Positions 24,988 to 34,192 of a DNA stretch of 38,436 nt are shown here, in pieces. A model generated the notes under the pieces. It saw only the letters and a list, made by a program, of their open reading frames with translations, ran no database searches and had not been told where the DNA came from. Position numbers and translations under genes: made by a program. The stretch comes from Gammaproteobacteria bacterium. Its GTDB lineage: Bacteria > Pseudomonadota > Gammaproteobacteria > Methylococcales > Methylomonadaceae. The stretch spans positions 1 to 38,436 of the forward strand of contig JAHJSQ010000123.1 of NCBI GenBank assembly GCA_018830325.1. Reading direction: 5' to 3'. Numbering within the stretch: the first letter of the stretch is position 1; each line of letters starts with the position of its first letter.

Positions 24988-27156
24988 TCACAACATCGGC
25001 GCAATTACCAATGCCACCACAGACATCAATTTCAACAGGATATTCAGCGAAGGCCCCGAAGTATCTTTGAACGGGTCGCCGACCGTGTCGCCGACTACCG
25101 CCGCTTTATGGGGCTCCGAGCCTTTATGATAGGTATGCCCTTGAATTTCCACACCAGCTTCGATCATTTTCTTGGCATTGTCCCAAGCACCGCCGGCATT
25201 GGATTGAAAAATCGCCATCAACACCCCGCTCACCGTAACGCCGGCCAGTAAGCCGCCCAACATTTCAGCGCCACCGCCAAAACCCACCGCTACAGGAGAA
25301 ACGACGGCCAGCAATCCGGGAAACACCATTTCCCGAAGCGAGGCCCGTGTTGAAATCGCGACGCATTGACTGTATTCCGCTTTGCCGTCCGCATTATTGA
25401 AAACCAGCTGATCGGCCTCGCTCCATTGATCCAGTTCCTTCCCTTCGTTGTGACGCATGACTTCGAGCGCCGCCTTCAACTCGGGGATAGAAGCAAACTG
25501 TCGTCTCACTTCTTGAATCATATCCATCGCAGCTCTTCCGACAGCCGCCATCGCCAGCGATGAAAACAGAAACGGCAGCATGCCGCCCAAAAATAAACCG
25601 CCCATGACATACGGTTTGGAAATATCGATACTGGAAATGTTGGCGGTGGTCATGAAGGCGGCAAACAACGCGAGCGCGGTCAGTGCGGCCGAACCGATTG
25701 CAAATCCCTTACCGATTGCCGCGGTAGTATTACCGACGGCGTCAAGCTTATCGGTCCGTTCCCGCACGTCTTTCGGTAAGGCCGCCATTTCGGCGATACC
25801 GCCGGCATTATCGGAGATGGGCCCATAAGCATCGACCGCCAATTGAATACCGGTATTGGACAACATCCCCACCGCTGCTATGGCAATGCCGTATAGACCT
25901 GCGAATTCATAAGCACCGATAATAGCGGCGGCAATAATAATAATCGGCACTGCAGTCGACTGCATGCCTACTCCGACTCCGGCAATAATATTAGTTGCCG
26001 ACCCGGTCAGCGATTGCTCGACGATGCCTCTCACCGGGCGGGTTCCGGTTCCGGTATAAAATTCGGTAATCGCGCCTATCGCCAGCCCTGAAACCAATCC
26101 GATAATAATAGCTATGAACACGCCCATCGACGTATAAACACCTGAACCGGTTTGCCAGGATTCCGGCAACATCCATTGAGTAATTCCATAAGTTACCAAA
26201 AGCATGAATACTGCCGAGACCAGTTCGCCTCGATTCAAGGCCTTTTGCGGATTGCCGCCCTCTTTGATGCACACGAACCATGTCCCAATGATCGATGTCA
26301 CGATACCCACAGCGGCTAGCACCAAAGGCAACAAAACGGCATTTAATCCGCCGAATTCGTTGTCTACTTCAAATCCGGCTGTTCCGATCAATACCGCGCC
26401 CAGCACCATGGTACCGATAATCGAGCCGACATAGGATTCGAAAAGATCGGCACCCATTCCGGCAACATCACCGACATTATCGCCGACATTATCGGCGATC
26501 GTCGCCGGATTAAGCGGATGATCCTCGGGAATCCCGGCTTCGACCTTTCCGACCAAGTCCGCGCCGACATCGGCCGCTTTGGTGTATATGCCGCCGCCGA
26601 CCCTGGCAAACAAAGCAATCGAAGACGCACCGAACGAAAAGCCGGTAATCACCGTGACGATGCGGCCCATTTCCCATCCCAATGAAGAAAATACAATTAG
26701 CAGCAAACTGAGTCCCAACACGCCGAGGCCGACAACGCACATGCCCATCACCGAACCGCCGGCAAAGGCCACCCGCAATGCGCTACCGATATTCGTTCTG
26801 GCCGCTTGCGTCGTTCTGACATTAGCTTTGGTGGCAATACGCATGCCTAAAAAACCGGCAAATCCGGAACAAAACGCGCCTAATATGAATGATAATGCAA
26901 TCATCCAAGATGAATCGTCAGACAAAGAGCCCATCCAACCCAACAAAATAGCGACTAGAACAACAAAAATAGATAAAACCCGGTATTCCGCCTTGAGAAA
27001 GGCCATGGCGCCATCTTCGATGAAGCCTGCGATCCGTGTCATTCGTTCATTACCGGCATCCTGTTTGTTAACCCATGCCGAACGTTTAATGATAAAAAAT
27101 AGCGCTAATAACCCGAAAACCGGGGTGAAATAAGTAATCAACTGTCCTGTATTCAT
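24988..27156 (-). CDS. hppA: Membrane-bound ion-pumping pyrophosphatase, K+-dependent type
   Basis: This 722-residue inner-membrane enzyme has about 16 hydrophobic segments and couples pyrophosphate hydrolysis to H+ or Na+ export. The catalytic cytoplasmic loops carry family motifs: [20 protein letters not shown], then [20 protein letters not shown] (about 195-245). A second acidic cluster ([17 protein letters not shown]) and a third near the C-terminus ([20 protein letters not shown]) follow. The segment [10 protein letters not shown] (about 472-481) has alanine where K+-independent enzymes have lysine, which indicates K+ dependence. H+ versus Na+ specificity cannot be fixed from what I checked. 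It stands alone on the minus strand. Confidence 0.96.
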   Translation of the reverse strand: MNTGQLITYFTPVFGLLALFFIIKRSAWVNKQDAGNERMTRIAGFIEDGAMAFLKAEYRVLSIFVVLVAILLGWMGSLSDDSSWMIALSFILGAFCSGFAGFLGMRIATKANVRTTQAARTNIGSALRVAFAGGSVMGMCVVGLGVLGLSLLLIVFSSLGWEMGRIVTVITGFSFGASSIALFARVGGGIYTKAADVGADLVGKVEAGIPEDHPLNPATIADNVGDNVGDVAGMGADLFESYVGSIIGTMVLGAVLIGTAGFEVDNEFGGLNAVLLPLVLAAVGIVTSIIGTWFVCIKEGGNPQKALNRGELVSAVFMLLVTYGITQWMLPESWQTGSGVYTSMGVFIAIIIGLVSGLAIGAITEFYTGTGTRPVRGIVEQSLTGSATNIIAGVGVGMQSTAVPIIIIAAAIIGAYEFAGLYGIAIAAVGMLSNTGIQLAVDAYGPISDNAGGIAEMAALPKDVRERTDKLDAVGNTTAAIGKGFAIGSAALTALALFAAFMTTANISSIDISKPYVMGGLFLGGMLPFLFSSLAMAAVGRAAMDMIQEVRRQFASIPELKAALEVMRHNEGKELDQWSEADQLVFNNADGKAEYSQCVAISTRASLREMVFPGLLAVVSPVAVGFGGGAEMLGGLLAGVTVSGVLMAIFQSNAGGAWDNAKKMIEAGVEIQGHTYHKGSEPHKAAVVGDTVGDPFKDTSGPSLNILLKLMSVVALVIAPML

Positions 27157-27374
27157 CGATGTTTGCCTTGTTTTAGTTATTAATGGTTTATGACATCGAC
27201 GCTTTTTGATAGGGCATAAAAAGCGACTTAATGATTTTTTTGAGACGAACCCTTACAATCCAACGTTGTTTTGCCGCGCCTGTCAACACTTGTCTTATTA
27301 AAATTGGTTATTTGTGAAACCCGGACGCGGCTTTTAGGCTCAAACTTTTTTAAGCACCTTACTGGCGGCACTCT

Positions 27375-28091
27375 ATGTCCGGAAAAAACTCGATCATTGC
27401 CACCCTGTTAGCATTGATGTTAACGATCGGCATCGCACAAGCCGATAGCCTTAAAACTCAACTCGAACAACTCATTAATGCACAGGGCATAACAATAAAG
27501 AATTTACACTTAGTCCAAGACGGCCCTCCCCTTCGTCTTAGCGGCACACCGGATCAACAATTAAAACGACTGCTAAGTGATTATAACTTTGTTCAATTAT
27601 CTAACAAACAAGGAGATATAGAAAAAATCATCATCACCAGCATCAAGCGCTATGACAACACGCCGCCTCCTGCAGTTGTTGAAAAACCCAAGGCCGACGC
27701 CAGTTATGCCATCAAAACGACTCGTAGCGGTTCGCATCATTTGGTAAAGGCCGAATTATCGGGGCCTTACGGCACCAAACTGAAAGCCAATATGCTGATC
27801 GATACCGGCGCGACCACTTTAGTGTTACCGGCCTCGCTTCAATCCGCATTGGGTTTTACCGACAGGAACTTACAACCCGGGTACAGCGAAACTGCGAACG
27901 GCAGAGTCGAAATTATGCAAGGCAAGCTTAAATCGGTCGTTATCGGCAAAGCTCAAGCCGATAACGTAGATGTGAGTTTCATTGCAGACGATAAATTACA
28001 ATCGAGCGGCTTGCTGGGTATGAGCTTTTTAGGACGCTTCCAAATGACGTTCGACGATGCGAGCAATCAAATCATATTAAAACCCTACTAA
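27375..28091 (+). CDS. Exported retropepsin-like aspartic protease
   Basis: This 238-residue protein has a signal peptide (about residues 1-23), a roughly 90-residue N-terminal region and a C-terminal single-lobe aspartyl protease domain (about 105-238). The catalytic motif is LIDTGATTLVLP with Asp143-Thr-Gly. A downstream hydrophobic-Gly segment (SGLLGMSFLGRF) fits the retropepsin fold, which would have to dimerise to be active. It resembles the TIGR02281/clan AA group of bacterial exported proteases. Substrate is unknown. Its stop codon lies two bases before a MITE-2 element. Confidence 0.82.
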   Translation: MSGKNSIIATLLALMLTIGIAQADSLKTQLEQLINAQGITIKNLHLVQDGPPLRLSGTPDQQLKRLLSDYNFVQLSNKQGDIEKIIITSIKRYDNTPPPAVVEKPKADASYAIKTTRSGSHHLVKAELSGPYGTKLKANMLIDTGATTLVLPASLQSALGFTDRNLQPGYSETANGRVEIMQGKLKSVVIGKAQADNVDVSFIADDKLQSSGLLGMSFLGRFQMTFDDASNQIILKPY

Positions 28092-28093
28092 CC

Positions 28094-28364
28094 TTAGGAT
28101 TTCGTGATAAATAACGTCCTGGAACTATGCGCTTTGTTGAGGGTTCGGTAACTCGCTTGACAGGACGCCGTGAATACGTCCATGTAGGCTTGACGGCGGA
28201 ATCTGATTGCCATGGATGGCGTGTATTAGGGCACCAACAGTAGGCGCTTTAGGCGATGCAGGAGCAATTGCCGAGGAGCAAAAATCTGCCCTGCCGCCGA
28301 CACCTGCCAATCGAGCAACCGAACCCTCCGTAAAATAGGGAAGTTATTTACGACTAAATCCTTA
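28094..28364 (+). mobile_element. MITE-2 element, copy 1 (271 bp)
   Basis: The left end starts TTAGGATTTCGTGATAAATA, and the right end, reverse-complemented, starts TAAGGATTTAGTCGTAAATA. Mirrored GGGTTCGG / CCGAACCC blocks lie further inside. No coding capacity is seen. The right terminal bases 28362-28364 are also the stop codon of the alpha/beta hydrolase gene. A second copy in the same orientation lies at 29274-29574. Confidence 0.75.
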
Positions 28365-29183
28365 CTCGTTAATCACTTGTTCAGCTTCATCGATAAAGTG
28401 CATCACTTCCTGCCACCACGGCAATTCCGGAGCCAGCGGCAAGCTGTTGTGATCGGCATTTTTAAACGACCACAGCCTTTTATGACATTGAAGTGAGTCA
28501 TATAAATTCAAGCTATAGCGATTCGGAATGATTTGGTCTTCTTTGGCAATCACCATAGCCGTATTGCCGCTATAGCCATTCAAGAACTTGAGATTATCGA
28601 AGCGGTCGCGAATCAGCCATTTAGCCAGAAACAACCAATAATGGTGTTGCGCAACGTTAGCCATGCTATCGAACGGCGTCATCATTACAATGCCTTTAAT
28701 CGGGACTTTTCCGGAATGCACGATTCCCCCGACCACACCGCTACCCAGCGACTCGCCCCAAAGAAAAATGGGATCGCCGAAATCGTCCCGTGCTTGTGTT
28801 ACGATGGCGATGCCGTCGCTTATCAATACCGATTCCGATGGCGCGCCTAATCTTGCGCCATACCCAGGATATTCGGCAACAATAACCCGGTATCCCAGCC
28901 TTTCCAATGCATTGAAGTAATAAACCCGATTGATCGCGCTTCCCGCATTACCGTGAAAAACAATAACCGTTCCTTTACTGCCTCTCATGGTCGATTTAGA
29001 CATCAACCCAAGATAGTTTTCCTTTGCCGGCCAAAGTTCCAGACTTAGACGTTCAGCCTGTTCTTGTTGCTTCGCTAACGACTGCTTTCCGGGAAAATAA
29101 ATGAGGTTTCGTTGCCATATAAATAAAGCCAATAGAAACAACAAATAAAGTAACAGTATCGAAATCATTTGTTTAATGACCAT
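28362..29183 (-). CDS. Membrane-anchored alpha/beta hydrolase
   Basis: This 273-residue protein has one N-terminal hydrophobic segment (about residues 6-24) and a serine-hydrolase domain that probably faces the periplasm. HGNAGSA near residue 77 marks the oxyanion region and GESLGS holds the nucleophile serine. Asp in KEDQIIP and His in ADHNSLP complete the triad. It resembles the BEM46/YfhR-type hydrolases; the substrate is unknown. The stop codon is formed by the end of a MITE-2 insertion, so the last few residues (VINE) may not be ancestral. A second MITE-2 copy lies 90 bases upstream of the start. Confidence 0.85.
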   Translation of the reverse strand: MVIKQMISILLLYLLFLLALFIWQRNLIYFPGKQSLAKQQEQAERLSLELWPAKENYLGLMSKSTMRGSKGTVIVFHGNAGSAINRVYYFNALERLGYRVIVAEYPGYGARLGAPSESVLISDGIAIVTQARDDFGDPIFLWGESLGSGVVGGIVHSGKVPIKGIVMMTPFDSMANVAQHHYWLFLAKWLIRDRFDNLKFLNGYSGNTAMVIAKEDQIIPNRYSLNLYDSLQCHKRLWSFKNADHNSLPLAPELPWWQEVMHFIDEAEQVINE

Positions 29184-29273
29184 AATAAAGCCGCATCGTT
29201 AAAATATACCCTTTGTCGCTAATAAATTATCATATCCTTCGCGCGGCCACATTTTCGGTTTTCTGAAAGGAAG

Positions 29274-29574
29274 TAAGGATTTCGCGAAAAAATAACTTCC
29301 TGGAGTTATGACCTTTGTCGAGGGTCCGGTAACTCGCCTGGCAAGACGCCATGAACCCAACTCCTAAATTCTATAGGTCATTGGCAATGATTCACTACCA
29401 TGGCTTATTTAGGTACTGGGTGAATACATCCGTGGCTTGAAGGCGGGGCCTGATTGCCAAGGATGGCATGAATGCAGATTTTGCAGGAGCAAAAATCTGC
29501 CCTGCCGCCGACACCTGCCAATCGAGTTACCGAACCCTCCAAAAATAGGGACGTTATTTATGCCCAAATCCTAA
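29274..29574 (+). mobile_element. MITE-2 element, copy 2 (301 bp)
   Basis: It begins TAAGGATTTCGCGAAAAAAT and ends AAATCCTAA, mirroring copy 1. The conserved GGTAACTCGCCTGGCAAGAC and GCAAAAATCTGCCCTGCCGC blocks are shared. Relative to copy 1 it carries about 70 extra bases near 29354-29425, containing a CCTAAAT/ATTTAGG inverted pair. It has the same orientation as copy 1, so the two are direct repeats flanking the hydrolase gene. Together with the palindrome that follows, it fills the spacer 29184-29641, which holds no other feature I can support. Confidence 0.75.
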
Positions 29575-29615
29575 GCATTCAATCCCCCTCTATGAAAAAG
29601 AGGGGGATTGAATGC
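29575..29615. repeat. Perfect 17-bp stem palindrome abutting MITE-2 copy 2
   Basis: GCATTCAATCCCCCTCT (29575-29591) and AGAGGGGGATTGAATGC (29599-29615) are exact reverse complements around a 7-base loop. The first base follows the MITE end immediately. There is no U-tract, so a terminator is unlikely. It may be a separate palindromic repeat or a secondary insertion. Confidence 0.8.
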
Positions 29616-29641
29616 TTACATTTACTGTAATCCGTGGGAAA

Positions 29642-29764
29642 ATGAGTCTTTTTGATCTTTCTTTAGTTAACCAAATAGCAAAAGCAGAAAGTCAAAAACA
29701 AAAAAAATCGGTTATTTTTAGTTGGCCTGCCCTATTTTTTTTAACCTCAATAAACTCTCGATGA
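29642..29764 (+). CDS. Possible 40-residue small protein
   Basis: The frame opens MSLFDLSLVNQIAKAESQKQ and ends in a hydrophobic stretch (VIFSWPALFFL). Its TGA overlaps the ATG of the next gene (ATGA), a common coupling arrangement. The Shine-Dalgarno is poor (GTGGG). It resembles nothing I know, so it could equally be a chance frame in AT-rich DNA. Confidence 0.35.
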   Translation: MSLFDLSLVNQIAKAESQKQKKSVIFSWPALFFLTSINSR

Positions 29765-30273
29765 ACTTATTACTCAATTATCTTTGGCTTTGTTTGTTCC
29801 GAAATAATCCTATAAATTTAATTCCCGGACCATCGTTCGTAGCGAAGAATTTGGGGTTCTATCTTGTTTCAGGCATGATCGTCGAAGGCCTTATTTCCGA
29901 TCCTGTCAGCGGTACTTTGGAAGTATTGATGAGGACCATAATGGCTTTTTCATTTATTACTGTTTTTTTGCTGACGATGAAGAAATGGCAATATTTTAAA
30001 CAAGTATTCACTGCCATCTTTGTCTGCGAAAACTTTATCATCACCTTGGCGATTGCCGCTGAAGTGCTGGATGTTGTTATGGTAATGAAACATGTTGAAT
30101 ATCAAGAAGAAATATCAATCGGGATCGGCGTGTTTTTAGTCATTTGGTATATTGCAGTTATCAGTTATATTTTCCGGCAAGTCTTTTTGTACAACGCAAC
30201 GCCAAGCGTTATTTCGGCAATTGCCTACTTTCTTGCCAGTTACGGTATACCGTTGCTAGTTATGGAACTCTAA
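29761..30273 (+). CDS. Small integral membrane protein, unknown
   Basis: The 170-residue product has about four hydrophobic segments (near 28-48, 62-78, 92-110, 117-138, with a further one at the C-terminus), predicting a multi-pass inner-membrane protein. I do not recognise a family. The start at ATG 29761 is chosen over an in-frame TTG at 29722, which only adds 13 residues without a better ribosome site. The ATG overlaps the stop of a short upstream frame. Base composition is AT-richer than neighbouring genes. Confidence 0.65.
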   Translation: MNLLLNYLWLCLFRNNPINLIPGPSFVAKNLGFYLVSGMIVEGLISDPVSGTLEVLMRTIMAFSFITVFLLTMKKWQYFKQVFTAIFVCENFIITLAIAAEVLDVVMVMKHVEYQEEISIGIGVFLVIWYIAVISYIFRQVFLYNATPSVISAIAYFLASYGIPLLVMEL

Positions 30274-30426
30274 TTTCATCTCAATATTCGAACATATTTA
30301 TTCTTTGATCGATTATTGCTGAGTTCGAAAAAAGTCTAAAAATAGCTTGGTGATTGGCAAGAATGTCGGCAAAAAGAGTCATCGAGTTGTTATTATTTCC
30401 CCTTAACCATCATAGGAGACTCGCCC

Positions 30427-30669
30427 ATGAACATTGAACTGATACGTGAAATCCTTTTATGGTGTTCCATAATCAATTTCAGCGTGCTGCTTTTATGGGG
30501 ACTGCTATTTATCTCAGCTCACGAATGGATGTATCGATTACACGGGCACTGGTTTCGTTTGCCGGTCGAACAATTCGACGCCATACATTACGCAGGCATG
30601 GCGCTTTACAAAATCGGCATCATTCTGTTTAATCTCGTGCCTTATATTGCCTTGCATATCGTCGCATAA
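30427..30669 (+). CDS. DUF6868-like two-helix membrane protein
   Basis: The 80-residue protein has two hydrophobic segments (about 8-29 and 56-78) joined by a loop with HEWMYRLHGHWF, a pattern I associate with DUF6868 family proteins of unknown function. AGGAG lies eight bases before the ATG. The helicase gene starts about 30 bases after its stop, so the two may be co-transcribed. Confidence 0.75.
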   Translation: MNIELIREILLWCSIINFSVLLLWGLLFISAHEWMYRLHGHWFRLPVEQFDAIHYAGMALYKIGIILFNLVPYIALHIVA

Positions 30670-30699
30670 GAGCACGAAGACACAGGCAAAGGATTGTCC

Positions 30700-33618
30700 T
30701 TGAATACTTCGTTGAAAACATCATTCCTCTACCGAATCAGCCGCTTGGCCGCATTATTCGCCTCGCATGCCGATCATGACTCATTGTCTTTAGCCGAAGA
30801 CGGCATAATCTTACATAAAGGCAAAACGACGGTCCGAATTGCTCATCTGACAATCGGCAGCAGAATCGTCTTGGAGCCAGGCTACTTCTGGGATGTACTG
30901 GCATTTCATCTGGAGAACAGCGAGACCGTGCGCATGGGCGGCATCGCTAAAAAACGATCGAAACGCTTGCAAACCGACTTGCAGCAAGCCAACCGCCAAT
31001 ATCTCCACGATTTTTATCAACGCCTGGTTCCGGAAATAGAAAGCGCTTATCAACAAGCGCGCTCATGGTTTTCCGGAGATCGCTATATTCGCCGAATTGC
31101 CGTACGGCAATGGCTGAAGACGCATCGAGACTTGGTCAAAGGCATTCAGCGCAAAAATATACAACGCTTTTTACCGGCCGATACGGCACAAGCCCTGCAA
31201 TTCATCCGCCCTTTGTTAAACCACGGATACGACGCGGTCGAGTGCTTGAATGAAACTTATGTCGAACGTCAAATCGAGGCATTTAAATCCTTTTTCGACG
31301 ACGTGGAGAGTAATCCGTTAACGGTCAATCAGCGCCGCGCCTGCGTGATCGACGAACAGCACAATCTAGTCTTGGCCGGCGCAGGCACCGGCAAAACCAG
31401 TACGATGATCGGCCGTGCCGGATATTTAATCAACGCAGGACTAGCAAAGCCGGAACAAATCCTGATGTTGGCATTCGCCCGCAAAGCGGCCGAGGAAATG
31501 GAGCAGCGAATACAAGCAATACTTCGCATCGATACACTGACCGTAAAAACCTTTCACAGCCTCGGCAAACATATCATCGCCCAGGTTGAAGGCGTTGCAC
31601 CGACCATCGACAAAATGGCCGAGGACGAGCATCTTCGCACCCGATTTGTCGACGAACAAATCCAAAGGTTGCTGCAAGACGATCAATACAAGTCTCGACT
31701 AGTGACTTATTTCTTACACTTCAGCCATCCCTATCGAAGCGCCTTCAAATTCAAAAGTCTCGGCGAATATAACCGTTATATTCTCGAAAACGACATCCGC
31801 ACGCTGCAGGGCGAATTGGTCAAGAGCTACGAAGAATGCGAAATCGCTAATTTTCTGTATCGGCAGCGTATCGCCTACCGCTATGAGGCTAATTATCAGA
31901 TCAACACCTCGGGACCGGATTATCGCGTTTATCAGCCCGATTTTTACTTGCCCGATTACGGTATTTATATCGAACATTTCGCCGTCGACGAACATCAGCA
32001 AACGCCGCCGTTTATCGACCGGCAAAGCTATTTGGAGGCAATGGCGTGGAAACAGGCCTTGCATCGAAAACATCGGACCACCCTGATCGAAACCTACAGC
32101 TATCAGAAGCAACAAGGTATGTTAACGCAATCGCTGGAACTGCAACTGAAACAAGCGGGTGTGGTTTTCGATCCGCTGCCCAACAATGAACTGCTTCAGC
32201 AATTGCATCAATTCGGCCATATTTCGCAACTGGGTCAATTGCTGGCTCAGATACTGGCGTTGTTTAAAGCCGCCTATTTGAATATCAAAAGCCTGGTCGC
32301 GCTGACTCAGCAACATGAAGATCATGAACGCATGCACGCGGCGGCTTTTTTGTTTGAGCCTATTTACGAAGCCTATCAACAGTATTTGCGCGACACCGAT
32401 ACGATTGATTTCGAAGACATGATCGGGCGGGCGATCGACTATGTCGAAGCCGGACGCTTCCGTTCGCCGTACACGCATATTCTGGTCGATGAATTCCAAG
32501 ACATATCGGCCAGCCGCGCCCGACTGATCAAGGCTTTGCTAACTCATAACCCGAACCACAGCCTGTTTTGCGTCGGCGACGACTGGCAATCGATTTACCG
32601 TTTTACCGGCAGCGATGTCACGATCACCCAGGAATTCGAGGAACATTTCGGCGATACGGCCTTGAGCATTCTGGATCAAACCTTTCGTTTCAATAACCAA
32701 ATCGGTGCGGTAGCGTCCCGTTTTGTCATGCAAAACCCAACGCAAATCGCCAAGCGAATCGAAAGCCATACCGTCATCGCACAAGCGGCCGTCTCGCTCA
32801 TCCGGACTCGGCTCGATCCGGTCGGCCTGAATGCGGCATTATCGGCAATTAATGCCAAGACCGCCGTGCAAGCCAGTGTATTGATCTTGGCCCGGTTCAA
32901 TTTTAGAAAGCCGGATTTGTCGAGCTTAAAACGGCAGTATCCCAGTTTGCAGATTCAATTCATGACGGTGCATGCATCGAAAGGCAAGGAAGCCGATTAT
33001 GTGATCGTGCTTGGACTGGAAAAAGGCAAAAACGGCTTTCCGTCGGAAAAAAAGACCCATCCGTTAGTGGAGCTATTACTGCCGAAAGCCGAAACGTTCG
33101 ACCATGCCGAGGAAAGGCGTTTGTTTTATGTCGCGCTGACCCGCGCCCGGCATCATGTCTATCTGGTCAGCGATGCCGACAAGGCGTCCGATTTTATCCG
33201 CGAACTGGTCGATCAGCGCTATGAAATTCGCATTGACGTATTTACCGGCGAGGGTTTTCAGGAGAAAGTGGCCGATATTTCCTGCAGCGAATGCGAAACC
33301 GGCTACCTAGTGCCGAAAGATAGCCGGCATGGCCGTTTTTTCGGATGCAATCAGTATCCGCTATGCACGCACATCGAATCGGCCTGTCCTGAATGCGGCG
33401 GCGGTTTACGCCAACAGGGCCAATTCCGGATCTGCGAAAACCGGCTCTGCGGTCATATCGAGCCGGTTTGTCCTAAATGCGGCGGCAAACTCAGCTTGCG
33501 AAAAGGCCCATACGGACAATTCTGGGGTTGCTCGCATTTCCGGAAAAATGCTGAATTTTCCTGCAATCATACCGAGCAATTTATCGACCTGAAGAGCGCT
33601 AAATCACTCGCTTCTTAG
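30700..33618 (+). CDS. UvrD-type helicase, HelD-like, with nuclease-like insert and zinc fingers
   Basis: This superfamily I DNA helicase of about 972 residues resembles helicase IV (HelD) over its N-terminal and motor regions. Walker A is LAGAGTGKTS (about 227-235), motif Ia-like ILMLAFARKAAEEM follows, Walker B is LVDEFQD (about 597-603), and the C-terminal motifs QTFRFN, HASKGKEADYV and LFYVALTRAR are intact. Between motifs Ia and II lies a segment with YQPDFYLPDYGIYIEHF (about 413-430) that resembles a PD-(D/E)xK nuclease core. C-terminal residues from about 860 carry paired CxxC topoisomerase-I-type zinc fingers. E. coli HelD is about 684 residues and lacks these fingers. TTG 30700 has AAAGGA six bases upstream; TTG 30694 is the alternative. 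Confidence 0.88.
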   Translation: MNTSLKTSFLYRISRLAALFASHADHDSLSLAEDGIILHKGKTTVRIAHLTIGSRIVLEPGYFWDVLAFHLENSETVRMGGIAKKRSKRLQTDLQQANRQYLHDFYQRLVPEIESAYQQARSWFSGDRYIRRIAVRQWLKTHRDLVKGIQRKNIQRFLPADTAQALQFIRPLLNHGYDAVECLNETYVERQIEAFKSFFDDVESNPLTVNQRRACVIDEQHNLVLAGAGTGKTSTMIGRAGYLINAGLAKPEQILMLAFARKAAEEMEQRIQAILRIDTLTVKTFHSLGKHIIAQVEGVAPTIDKMAEDEHLRTRFVDEQIQRLLQDDQYKSRLVTYFLHFSHPYRSAFKFKSLGEYNRYILENDIRTLQGELVKSYEECEIANFLYRQRIAYRYEANYQINTSGPDYRVYQPDFYLPDYGIYIEHFAVDEHQQTPPFIDRQSYLEAMAWKQALHRKHRTTLIETYSYQKQQGMLTQSLELQLKQAGVVFDPLPNNELLQQLHQFGHISQLGQLLAQILALFKAAYLNIKSLVALTQQHEDHERMHAAAFLFEPIYEAYQQYLRDTDTIDFEDMIGRAIDYVEAGRFRSPYTHILVDEFQDISASRARLIKALLTHNPNHSLFCVGDDWQSIYRFTGSDVTITQEFEEHFGDTALSILDQTFRFNNQIGAVASRFVMQNPTQIAKRIESHTVIAQAAVSLIRTRLDPVGLNAALSAINAKTAVQASVLILARFNFRKPDLSSLKRQYPSLQIQFMTVHASKGKEADYVIVLGLEKGKNGFPSEKKTHPLVELLLPKAETFDHAEERRLFYVALTRARHHVYLVSDADKASDFIRELVDQRYEIRIDVFTGEGFQEKVADISCSECETGYLVPKDSRHGRFFGCNQYPLCTHIESACPECGGGLRQQGQFRICENRLCGHIEPVCPKCGGKLSLRKGPYGQFWGCSHFRKNAEFSCNHTEQFIDLKSAKSLAS

Positions 33619-33667
33619 TAAATAATCCTAGAAAAAGCATTTCACCATGAAGATCATGAAGAATAAG

Positions 33668-33734
33668 AAGTAGGGTGCGCATCTCGCACCTGGGTCGGGA
33701 TCGTTCGTCGATTCACCACCGTGGAAAGGTATGT
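33668..33734 (+). repeat. Dispersed GC-palindrome repeat, copy 2
   Basis: The stretch opens with a GGTGCG...CGCACC palindrome and continues CTGGGTCGGGA and CGTGGAAAGGT. It matches the minus strand of 3364-3450, about 30 kb away and in inverted orientation. Confidence 0.6.
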
Positions 33735-33971
33735 CTGTCGAGGCCGACTCCTCACCAAACAAACTCTGCCCTTTTTGATTATTTGACGTCTTTTCGACCA
33801 GATAGAAGTCAGCATTTCAAATCTGAACAATTGGTTCTCGATGAGGTCTTAGCTGCATTCGATGAATGCGGCAACGCCGAAATTTTTATCCGTTAGTTTC
33901 AAAGATCTGTTTGCATTCAAAGCAAACGCTTAGTCGATGTATTCGGATATTTTTTAAATAAATTCAGTTCC

Positions 33972-34001
33972 TTGCCAGAAGATCATGAAATTGATTAAAA
34001 T
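33972..34001 (+). promoter_or_regulatory. Sigma70 promoter of tRNA-Thr
   Basis: TTGCCA (33972-33977) and TAAAAT (33996-34001) are separated by 18 bases. A GC-rich discriminator (CCGCCGCG) follows, as is usual for stringently controlled stable-RNA promoters. The tRNA begins 13 bases after the -10 box. Confidence 0.65.
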
Positions 34002-34014
34002 CCGCCGCGAAATC

Positions 34015-34090
<76 letters not shown>

Positions 34091-34100
34091 ATAAACAAAA

Positions 34101-34133
34101 GGGTTCGGTTTACTTTGACCGGGCCCTTTTTTT
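34101..34133 (+). terminator. Rho-independent terminator of tRNA-Thr
   Basis: GGGTTCGGT pairs with ACCGGGCCC (two G-U pairs) around a short loop, followed by a run of seven T. It lies 10 bases after the tRNA. Confidence 0.85.
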
Positions 34134-34192
34134 ATTCCGATGTGTCCATCCAATATCTTCCATTTCTTGCTTGTCCCGGAGCTTATCACTGA

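Larger units (their letters stand above)
33619..34014. other. Spacer between the helicase gene and tRNA-Thr
   Basis: A 73-codon frame at 33675-33896 overlaps repeat sequence and shows no family resemblance, so I do not call it. The left half holds the inverted GC-palindrome repeat copy (33668-33734). The right end holds the tRNA promoter. The middle (about 33740-33960) shows nothing recognisable. Confidence 0.55.

Noticed and set aside
33675-33896. 73-codon plus-strand frame
   Set aside because: The first third is repeat sequence and no ribosome site or family signal is seen; a gene remnant is possible but unsupported.
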